DNA of 64,000 nt from Lotus japonicus (Eukaryota > Streptophyta > Magnoliopsida > Fabales > Fabaceae): assembly GCF_012489685.1 (NCBI RefSeq), contig NC_080042.1, positions 74,266,566-74,330,565 on the forward strand, given 5' to 3'. The notes under the pieces were generated by a model, which saw only the letters and a program-made list of their open reading frames with translations, was not told the DNA's origin and did no database searches. The position numbers and the translations under genes are program-made. Positions 1-8,233 of this stretch are shown here, piece after piece. Every line of letters begins with the position of its first letter. Position 1 is the stretch's first letter.

Positions 1-1
1 T

Positions 2-1504
2 ATCAAGTATCTTCTGACAAAACCTGATTCCAAACCTAGATTGCTTCGATGGATTCTCTTATTGCAGGAATTTGATCTAGTAATAGAGGACAAGAGTGGC
101 AAAGAGAATCAGGTAGCTGATCACTTATCAAGGCTGGTGAATGATGAGGTGACCACAAAAGAAAAAGAGATAGCAGATGCATTTCCTGATGAGAAGTTGT
201 TTCTAGTTCAAGAAAGGCCATGGTTTGCTGATATGGCCAATTTCAAAGCTACAGGTGTGATTCCAGAGTTCAATTTTCACCAGAAAAAGAAGTTTCTCAG
301 AGATGCAACTCAATTTGTGTGGGATGATCCTTATCTCTTTAAGATGGGAGCTGATGGTTTGTTGAGAAGGTGTGTAGCTTCAAATGAAGCCAAGGATATT
401 CTCAGACACTGTCATAACTCTGCTTACGGAGGTCATTACAATGGAGAAAGGACTGCGGTAAAGGTCCTTCAATCTGGTTTTTATTGGCCTACCCTCTTTA
501 AAGATGCTCATTTTCATGTTCAGAGATGTGATGAATGCCAGAGGTCAGGAGGAATAAGTAAAAGAAATGAAATGCCCTTGCAAAGTATCTTAGAAGTTGA
601 GGTTTTTTATTGCTGGGGTATGGACTTCATGGGACCCTTCCCATCTTCATTCTCTAATGAATATATCTTGGTAGCTGTTGAGTATGTGTCTAGATGGGTG
701 GAAGCAGTGGCGACTCCCAAGGCTGATGGCAAAACTGTTATCAAATTCTTGAAGAAGAACATTTTCAGCCGTTTTGGAGCACCAAGGGTCATTATCAGTG
801 ATGGAGGTTCTCATTTTGTGAATTCTCAGCTAGCTAAGGCATTGGAGCATTATGGTGTTAGGCACAAGGTAGCATCACCTTATCATCCACAAACCAATGG
901 GCAAGCTGAGGTATCTAATAGAGAAATCAAGAAGATTCTGGAGAAAACTGTGTCAAGTTCCAGGAAGGATTGGTCTCAGAAGCTTGATGATGCTCTATGG
1001 GCATATAGGACTGCATACAAGTCCCCGATAGGCTTAACCCCTTTTCAATTGGTTTATGGCAAGGCTTGTCATTTACCAGTTGAATTGGAGCACAAAGCCT
1101 ATTGGGCTCTTAAATTTCTAAACTTTGATTTGAATCTTGCAGGTGAGCATAGGAAGAATCAATTGCATCAGTTAGAAGAAATGAGGCTTCAAGCCTATGA
1201 ATCTTCCAAACTGTACAAGGAAAAGGTGAAAAAGTACCATGACAGCAAGATCATCAAGAAGACCTTCAGGCCAGGTCAACATGTACTCTTATTCAATTCT
1301 AGGTTGAGGTTATTTCCTGGAAAGCTCAAAACCAAATGGTCAGGTCCGTTTATGGTTAAAGATGTCAAGTCTTATGGAGCTGTTGAGTTAGAGGACCCTG
1401 AAACTAAAAAGACTTGGGTGGTAAATGGTCAGAGATTGAAGCCTTACCTAGGTGAGGATGTGCATAGGTTCACTGCAGCGGTGACCTATTTGGATGATCA
1501 GTGA
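2..1504 (+). CDS. Athila-type pol polyprotein, C-terminal part (RNase H end and integrase)
   Basis: The frame is already open at base 2, so this is the C-terminal end of a longer polyprotein. It starts in the tail of RNase H (the [13 protein letters not shown] and [11 protein letters not shown] blocks). The integrase zinc-binding region follows around residues 125-180 (an H..H pair, then CDECQ). The DDE core has its first Asp in the GMDFMGPF block, the second in ISDGGSHF and the Glu in [13 protein letters not shown]. The C-terminal part contains the Ty3-type block ending near [10 protein letters not shown]. Integrase inserts the cDNA copy into host DNA. No stop or frameshift is seen in this part, but the rest of the ORF is off the window and the element is interrupted downstream. 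An upstream in-frame TTG makes an artificial start at base 41; no true start is present. Confidence 0.92.
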   Translation: MKYLLTKPDSKPRLLRWILLLQEFDLVIEDKSGKENQVADHLSRLVNDEVTTKEKEIADAFPDEKLFLVQERPWFADMANFKATGVIPEFNFHQKKKFLRDATQFVWDDPYLFKMGADGLLRRCVASNEAKDILRHCHNSAYGGHYNGERTAVKVLQSGFYWPTLFKDAHFHVQRCDECQRSGGISKRNEMPLQSILEVEVFYCWGMDFMGPFPSSFSNEYILVAVEYVSRWVEAVATPKADGKTVIKFLKKNIFSRFGAPRVIISDGGSHFVNSQLAKALEHYGVRHKVASPYHPQTNGQAEVSNREIKKILEKTVSSSRKDWSQKLDDALWAYRTAYKSPIGLTPFQLVYGKACHLPVELEHKAYWALKFLNFDLNLAGEHRKNQLHQLEEMRLQAYESSKLYKEKVKKYHDSKIIKKTFRPGQHVLLFNSRLRLFPGKLKTKWSGPFMVKDVKSYGAVELEDPETKKTWVVNGQRLKPYLGEDVHRFTAAVTYLDDQ

Positions 1505-2273
1505 AAACAATACAGGCGTCAAGCTAGTGACGTTAAAGAAGCGCTTCCTGGGAGGCAACCCAGTGTTCGGTTAGATTTTACAGTTTTTAGTTATTCTTAG
1601 TAAGTGACATGGTGATTTTGTGAAGTTTTAGCTAAATCTGTGTTTTTATGTGCTTCACAGCTTTTGATTACCATTTTGAGCATGTTTAGTATAGTTTTAT
1701 GTTCATGTGGTGTGTCTTGAAGTCATTTGATATTTCAGTTCTTAATTCAGTACTTTTTGGAACTTGAGAAGTGATTTGGGGAGATTATGTGTGAATGTAT
1801 GTTTTCAGGCTTCCAACAAGTTTTAAATGTTGTATATAGATGTTATGGAAGCTTAACTTGAGAAGAGAATGAGAATATCAAGATTTGGTATGATGAGTTA
1901 TGTTTACTGTTTGAAACTTGTCTTTTGTAAGCATGACTTGTGAACTGTCAATGAATGATGGTCAAATGTTGAGTTTTAAAGCATGGACATGTTTTATATA
2001 ATGTTTTGAACTAAATAAATCCATAGACATGCCTCAGAAGTGGAAAACTCAAAATTTGACCACCTCACTTGTGAACTTTAAAGTTGAGTAAAAAACTGTC
2101 AAAGTATGATTGATTTGTGAAATATGGAATGGAGGTTGTGTTGAATGATGATGATCTTGGGCACAAAGATATCTTACAAGGTCTTTTATGAAGAGGGGGT
2201 GTGTGATCTGTGTTAAGTAAGTAGTCTTAAATGGTTAGAATGATGTGTAAAGGAGAAATTTTGCTGCTATGAG
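1505..2273 (+). other. Athila spacer between pol and the env-like region
   Basis: This is non-coding. A GC-rich block at 1541-1562 (GCGCTTCCTGGGAGGCAACC and following bases) sits just after the pol stop. A block like it is typically found at this place in Athila-type elements, as I recall. The remainder is AT-rich with no supported ORF. Confidence 0.6.
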
Positions 2274-2465
2274 GCGCCCAGCGTGTCTCAGAGAATGCTC
2301 AGCAGCCTGGGCAACACTGGCACGAGCGCCCAGCGCGTCTCAGAGGGTGCTCAGCAGCATGGGCAACACTGGCACGAGCGCCCAGCGCGTCTCAGAGGGT
2401 GCTCAGCGGCCTGGGCAACACTGGCACGAGTGCCCAGCGCTCCTCAGAGGCCGCCCAGCACCCTG
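2274..2465 (+). repeat. 52-bp tandem repeat, GC-rich, about 3.5 copies
   Basis: Copies begin at 2274, 2326 and 2378, with a diverged partial copy from about 2430. Each carries the core GCGCCCAGCG, then CTCAGAG, then GGGCAACACTGGCACGAG. Open frames across it arise from the repeat period and GC content, and none is supported as a gene. Closely similar cores (CGCCCAGCGC) recur in the element's own LTR near 18298-18410. Confidence 0.85.
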
Positions 2466-3274
2466 ATCCAATTCTTAAAAAAAAAAACAAAAAAAAAACA
2501 AAAAAAACAAAAACAAAAACAGAAAAATTTCTTTTTCTTTCTCACTTAAAACACGCACACACTTACACAACACACACAGCACACCCACGAAACTTCTTCT
2601 CCTCCCCCTTTTCAAATGTCTTCTCCTTCCACTTTTCAAGCAAGTGATTGCAATCTTCTTCCTCCATCAATCTACTTTCGTTCCATTCCTTTCTTCTCAT
2701 GTAAGTTCTTTTTCTTCTCCTCTTTCCTCTCTTATACATGGAATTCGAACCTAAGCTTAGGAATTGAGGGTTTTCAAAATTGTTTGTCAAGAAGCTTGTT
2801 TTTGGGTTAGATAAGGAATGGGTTTTGCATGTATATGACCAATTTCATGCTACCTCTTGGTTAGGGTTCCTAATTTAGGATTGAAGTGATGTTGCTATGA
2901 ACCCTAGAATTAGAAATTGGGGGTTTTTGAAATTTATTGGTTCTTTTTGGAACTAGTTCTTGGAATTCAAGATGCTAAAACATGTTGACAGTATGTGTTT
3001 CCAATTTGAGAATTTTTGTTCCACATGAGACATGAATCTTTCATGCTAAGTGTTGCTAATGTGAAGAATTCATGTTAAATGTAAGGTGATGCTTTGTATG
3101 TGAATATGATTGTTTGGTCATTAGAATGAGATGAACTTAAGTGAATAGGCTTTTGATTGAAGAATTTCAATGGGATGTTTGTCTTGTGATGAACTTGGAT
3201 GATTGCAATGTTATGTGAATCTCTTTTACTAATATCTCAGGCTTTGGGCATTGGATTTTCTGGTTATTTTGCAG
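2466..3274 (+). other. Non-coding stretch before the Athila env-like ORF, with a possible splice acceptor
   Basis: This is an A-rich tract followed by pyrimidine-rich and AT-rich DNA. A donor-like GTAAGT lies at about 2700, and TTATTTTGCAG ends at 3274 just before the env-like frame opens, so a spliced env-like transcript is possible. The ATG at 2616 does not join the env-like frame across these two sites, so the true start is unresolved. Confidence 0.4.
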
Positions 3275-4415
3275 GTCTAAAAACAAGCTTACAGTTCAAA
3301 AGAAGGCACGACTTGCACCTTCATCTTCAAGTTCTAGTGGACCAAACTTCAATGATTTTGAAGAAAACACAAGCTATGATGAGACCAAGTTCAAGTCAGC
3401 AGCCACTCAAGCAAAATATGATTCAATCAGAAAAAAACCAATCGTGTCTGAAAGGATAGTAACACTCAAGCCTACTGATTATCCAGACTTCATGGACGAG
3501 ATTATCAATAGAAAGTGGGAGAAGGTAGCTAAACCAAACTCCACTTACCATCCTGAAGTGGTGAAGCAGTTTTATGCGAATGCTTTTTATTCTAAGGAGG
3601 CTAGAGAGCAGAGATACTCTTGGGTGAACAATATACGGGTACCCTATGACATGCAAGCAATCAATAAATTTTTAGGGAATCTATGGAAGACACCCAAGAA
3701 GTTGTGCACGTACCAGCAGATGACAAATGCGGGCTTAAACAAACCAAATGGACATCAGGAAGATGAAGTGAGAAGAGAATTATGCATTGATAATCTTCCT
3801 ACAGATGAGCTATCCGGGTCGATTCTCAGGATATGTATGAACCAGCTGGCCATTGTTTAGAATACTTTCATCTTAGCTAATGTCCATCCATCATCTCATG
3901 TGTCAACTTTGCCACTTGCCAAAGCATGCTTGATGTGGAGCATTATTCAGAAGCAACCTGTGAACATAGCTACTGTTCTTTCCAATGCTATTGCCGACAG
4001 CATCAATAATATTGACAGAAAACCCAGTTCCATTGTTTTACCTTCTTTGATCACTTCTCTTTGCAGGTCCCATAAAGTACATGTACCAGTGGAAGGTCAG
4101 GTTGCTCTCACAAGTGAAATCACTGCACAATATGTCAATAATAAGTGTCAACCTATGAGGTTAAATGTTGTGATAGAAAAACTCATCAAGAAAGAGATGT
4201 TGAAGCCTCCACCTAAGGAGCCACCAACTGTGCAACCACCATCACAGAGGGACATGCTGCAACAAGTACTTACTCAGCAGAACCTTCAAAGTCAGAAGCA
4301 ACAAGCATGCTACAGGGCCATTACTGGACTCTATGAGAGCTTTCAGAGTATCTATGGGTCACACAAAGACTATGTGGGCCTCCCATTTGCAGATTATATG
4401 GCAGCTAATCAGTGA
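3275..4415 (+). pseudogene. Athila env-like ORF with one in-frame stop
   Basis: One reading frame runs from about 3275 to the stop at 4413-4415 and is broken only by a TAG at 3858-3860. The upstream part contains YPDFMDEIINRKWEKV, EVVKQFYANAF and VPYDMQAINKFLG. This is the pattern I associate with the 'putative plant transposon protein' domain (Pfam Transposase_32) found in env-like regions of Athila elements. The downstream part is helical and Gln/Pro-rich (PPPKEPP, LTQQNLQSQKQQ) and ends with a segment rich in aromatic residues. No clear signal peptide or transmembrane helix is visible, so 'env-like' describes its position and not a shown function. The start codon is not resolved. Confidence 0.7.
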
Positions 4416-5628
4416 CCTGAGGATAGGCCAATTGGCAGAGAGGAGGAGAGCAACATTGATGGATCTGATGAGGAGTATGAGGAGGATGATGATGATGCAG
4501 AGGATTGAGGACTCACCATTATTCAGTGACTTTTTTAGTTTTCTGCATTTTATTTCAGTTTTAGTATTTTAAATACTTTAGTATGTTGATACTTTAATTA
4601 TGTGCTTTGGTTTTAGCACTTTGTTTGATGTTGGTATGCTTAGGTTTATTTTGGGATGGGAGCTCAGTTTTGCTCAAATTTTGGATGACTTTGGAATTGG
4701 TTGGTTTGAGAGCAAGCATGAACTATGAAATGCCAACTGAGTGCATGATTTTGTGTTTTTAAATTCATGATCATTGTGTTTTGCACTCACTTGATGCCAT
4801 GACATGATATTAATGCATTATTCACATGAGGTCTTAGGCTCAATTTGTTTGAAAATGCTTGAAATCAAGGATACATACCTAAGCCGGTGAGGGAGTGTGA
4901 CCAAACACTAGTGAGAAGAGAGAAAGTGAGAATCATCATTGTTTTACATAGTTGAACTTGCTTGAGTCTCTAATTGTTTGAAATTGCATGGAAATGAAAG
5001 AAAATGATCAAGACATTTTGTTCATTAGAGTAAATAACTACTTAGCCATATAGCCTACCTTTACTTAGGAAATCACTTTGTTACCCCACTTGAGCCAAAA
5101 AAAAAAAAAAAAAAAAAAAAAATTGAAAATTTCTTTGTTTTGTATATGATCCCAAAGCCTAAAAAGAAAAACAATGTCTCTCCCTCACTTTCTTAGTTAA
5201 GAGAGCATGAATGATGGGATTGTATAAATGTGTAAGTTAGGGGGAATGGAAACCATTGAACATATATTATGTTTTGTGTAGTGATTAATGTCAAACTTCT
5301 CAATCTTTGTTAAAAAAAAAGAAGAAAGAAATGCGAGTATAAAAAAAATAAAAAAAAAGAGAAAAAATAAGGATTGAGAAGTTGAAAGGGAATGAAAGGG
5401 TTGATGAGTCATACAAATGTTAAGAAAATGGTGACAAAAGAGAGAATAGTTGAGAAGAGTGTAAAAGGTAGCTAGATATAAATTGTGATACATGTCGTTT
5501 TATGCTCTCTTAACTAGAAAGTATTTGAATATCTAGAAAAACCAATGTTCTTTTGAAACCAGGCCCCATTACAACCCTAGAAAGACCTATGTGATTCTTG
5601 ATTGACCATGCAGTTTGATGATTACTGA
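4416..5628 (+). other. Athila 3' non-coding region (left part) with poly(A) tract and inverted repeats
   Basis: No gene is supported. An A-run of about 26 bases lies near 5097-5122. A 20-bp inverted pair (CTTTCTTAGTTAAGAGAGCAT near 5187 against its complement ending near 5521) encloses a second pair (ACTTCTCAATCTTT near 5294 and its complement near 5371). The region continues right of the Sirevirus at 17716. Confidence 0.5.
5624..5628. repeat. Sirevirus target-site duplication, left copy (ACTGA)
   Basis: ACTGA directly precedes the left LTR and is repeated exactly at 17716-17720 after the right LTR. Confidence 0.93.
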
Positions 5629-6839
5629 TGAAGGTATGAAAAACGGTAGAAAGGGGGGGTTTGAATAACGTTTTCAGTACAAAACTTCCACCTTAAAGAT
5701 TTTGACAAATCTTTCGAGAACTTAAGTGCTAAAGATAAGAGATAGAGAAGCACACAAGGATTTTATCCTGGTTCACTTGATAAATCACTCAAGCTACTCC
5801 AGTCCACCCGTTAAGGTGATTTCTTCCTTCTTAGAATGAAGGCAATCCACTAATCAGGTAAGAGTTACAACTGCACTTGAAACCTACAAGTGACTAACAA
5901 TTACACTGACTTAGCTCACACTAAGATTCACTCTCTTAGTCTTCTCTAGGATCCGATCAACCTTGATCTCCTAAAGGAACTAAACAAACTGTTTATCAAA
6001 GAAATGTTTACAAGAGATTTGCTTCTAAAAAGCTAATAGTAAACTCAATGAATTTCAGATGAAAGAAAGCTTAGAATATTTTGAATATGTCTTGCGCGTA
6101 TGTGAATGTTTCTTCTCGCCGCTTCTTTCAATCTTCAGCCTCTATATATACTCCAAGGATTAGGGTTGAGCGTTGCATGGGAAATGCTACCGTTGGAGGG
6201 CAGTTCTAGAAAATCCAGCTTCTGTTGTGGCTGAGAACGTTAGGTAGGTCGTCAGGAAGGTACACTTGCTTTTGTACTTGGATAGCGACTTGACCTTTTA
6301 ACCTAGGAGACTTCTGATCAGAGGAATGCTTCGTATTGGAACTTGTGAAGCCGGTTGATCAGAGTCAGAGGGAAAGCACAGATCCTCTGACCATTGTATC
6401 TTCTGATTCTGAACTCAGAGGGAAGAACATGGCCTTCAGAGTTTCTTGCTTCTGGACTTCAGAGTTTCCACTATTCAGCTTCTGGATCTTCAGAGTCTTC
6501 TACACCATCAGAACATCTGAACCTTCAGTGTTTCTTGGTTATCAGAACTTCTGGATCTTCAGAGCTTCTAGCGACTGAGTCCACATCAGAGTTTGTATAG
6601 CTTCAGAACTTCTGAAGCTTTTCCACTGTTCATACTGAACATGGTGAATGCGAAAGCGTTGCTTGGGTTACCCTTTATACACAGTGCTTCTGATTTGTGT
6701 GAGATTGAGTTGAGGTCAGAGCCTGTAAATAGCACACTCAGAAAAACACGTTAGTGTACCACAATTGTTCATATCAAAAGATTAACTTGTAATCATCAAA
6801 ACATAGAGTTGTACTACTCGATCAAAACTTGATCTTACA
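5629..6839 (-). repeat. Sirevirus 3' LTR
   Basis: This copy is 1211 bp, starts TGAAGGTATG and ends TCTTACA as read on the plus strand. The differences from the other LTR fall in the segments 6208-6225 (2 changes), 6280-6283 (2 changes) and near 6516 (1 change). The U3 part is dense in TTCAGA/TCTGAA and CTTCTG/CAGAAG words. A TATATATA box lies near 6142-6150, oriented leftward. Confidence 0.95.
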
Positions 6840-6853
6840 ATCTCCCCCTTTTT
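6840..6853 (-). other. Sirevirus main polypurine tract
   Basis: The minus strand reads AAAAAGGGGGAGAT directly against the 3' LTR start TGTAAG, the correct place for priming plus-strand DNA. Confidence 0.85.
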
Positions 6854-7005
6854 GATGATGACAAAACTAAAATTTTTTATGAACAATTCTTAAACATTAA
6901 ACTGAATTCACTCAGAGTTTAGAGATATAGAATAAGACTTATCCTGATGTGAATAGTTTATCTTGCTCATTCTGAATTCAAGTCACTGCTTGATTCTGAA
7001 CTTAG

Positions 7006-7392
7006 CTCCCCCTGAATCTAATACTTGATGAAAACGTTAGTAAAGTCTAGATTCTGAGCTAAATAATATAAGAGTTCAGAGTGAAACACTTATGACATAG
7101 ATGAAAAACGAATAATCAGAGCGCATAAGTGATCAGAGTCATGGACAAGGTATCAGAGTCTTGGGTATCAGAGTCAACTTAGAATCACTTCAGAAGAAGT
7201 GAAATGTATTCCTTGTATTTGCCCAGTGACACATCTATGGTCATGAAGGTGGAACTCTTAAAATCTCCAAAAGAAAAATAAATCACACTAACACATCTTA
7301 CACATCAAAAACTGGGTTTACTCCCCCTTTTTGTCATAAGCAAAAAGCCTGGGGTGTGAAAAACTTAGCTTGAAGTACAAGGTACTCCCCCT
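7006..7392 (-). other. Additional Sirevirus polypurine tracts (three)
   Basis: Plus-strand CTCCCCCT-type blocks at 7006-7013, 7319-7332 (CTCCCCCTTTTT) and 7384-7392 repeat the core of the main tract. Multiple polypurine tracts before the 3' LTR are a reported hallmark of Sireviruses. Confidence 0.7.
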
Positions 7393-7580
7393 TAGAGAAG
7401 GTCTAAGTTTAAAGAAAATGAAAACGATGTAAGAATCAGAGTTAGGCGAAATAAATAAAAGAGTTAATGCAAGGGATGAACGTTTACCACCGGTCAAGTG
7501 AGTAAATAGAAGGGTCAGTTACCAAGAACTTAACCTCGAGAAACTGTAGGAGCATTAACTTGCAGAGAGAAAGTGAAGCC

Positions 7581-7589
7581 TATAAAAAG
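7581..7589 (+). promoter_or_regulatory. TATA box upstream of the antisense ORF
   Basis: TATAAAAAG, 53 bp before the ATG at 7642. Transcription would start near 7612 and leave a leader of about 30 bases. Confidence 0.5.
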
Positions 7590-7641
7590 CGTTGGAGAGA
7601 AAGGTAAGCTTCACACCTCGAATAATTTTCAGTGAAAAAGA

Positions 7642-8034
7642 ATGGCATCATACAACGTAGCACTAGAAGAGCTGAGGAAGAAGGCCTTTGAAGAGGACTT
7701 GTTCCTGAACATCAGGCATCCAGAGGGTACAACGACCATCTCGGAGCTAACACGGACACTGCTGGAAGAGGACCTGCGTCCAGAGTTGGAGAGAGACCTG
7801 AAGGAATTTCTTGCCTTCGTGGAGGAGGTGCAAGAACTCAGCCGGCTTGAACTCAAGCTGCTGGAAGAGAAAGAGTGTTTGGAAGAGAAGCTCAAGACTT
7901 CAGAAGAGATTCTGGAGAGGGATGAGCTAAAGAACAGGCTCAACAACATCCAGCATGTACTGGAGCATCTGGAGAAAGATAGGTCAGAGCAGCGCCAGGA
8001 GTGCAGAAGAATGAGGAGAGATCCTCCATTCTAG
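7642..8034 (+). CDS. Antisense ORF inside the Sirevirus, acidic coiled-coil protein
   Basis: It encodes 130 residues on the plus strand, opposite to every other gene of the element, between the env-like ORF and the 3' LTR. The ATG is preceded by a TATAAAAAG box 60 bp upstream (7581-7589). The stop is followed by an AATAAA signal at 8080-8085, so it looks like a complete small transcription unit that would converge on env-like. The protein is rich in Glu, Leu, Lys and Arg and is probably helical through most of its length (ELERDLKEFLAFVEEVQEL, LKLLEEKECLEEKLK, VLEHLEKDRSEQRQE). I recognise no family and no signal or membrane segment. Antisense ORFs between pol and the 3' LTR are known in some Ty3 Tat-lineage elements; I do not know of one in Sireviruses. 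It could also be a captured host fragment. Confidence 0.65.
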   Translation: MASYNVALEELRKKAFEEDLFLNIRHPEGTTTISELTRTLLEEDLRPELERDLKEFLAFVEEVQELSRLELKLLEEKECLEEKLKTSEEILERDELKNRLNNIQHVLEHLEKDRSEQRQECRRMRRDPPF

Positions 8035-8079
8035 ACTTTTTAGGGAAGTAATGTATGATGTAAACGCAAAAAGATTATG

Positions 8080-8085
8080 AATAAA
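8080..8085 (+). terminator. Poly(A) signal after the antisense ORF
   Basis: AATAAA 46 bases past the stop codon of the antisense ORF, followed by AT-rich DNA. Confidence 0.45.
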
Positions 8086-8233
8086 ACGAGTTTAGCAAAC
8101 ATATGTGACACAAGTATATAGATATGCATATATAATCACAAACGAATAAAATAGAATAAGTAAATAAAAAGAAACAGAGTTTAATCAAAAGAAAAACAAA
8201 GTTAACGAAAAAGAAAAAGAAGAGATCCTAAAA

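Noticed and set aside
2269..2549. Overlapping plus-strand ORFs with Ser/Ala/Gln-rich repeats
   Set aside because: They are three readings of the 52-bp tandem repeat and carry no independent coding signal.
6336..6600. Two overlapping ORFs in the Sirevirus LTR (also at 17212-17476)
   Set aside because: They lie in the U3 repeat words of both LTRs and run opposite to the element; no start context or domain supports them.
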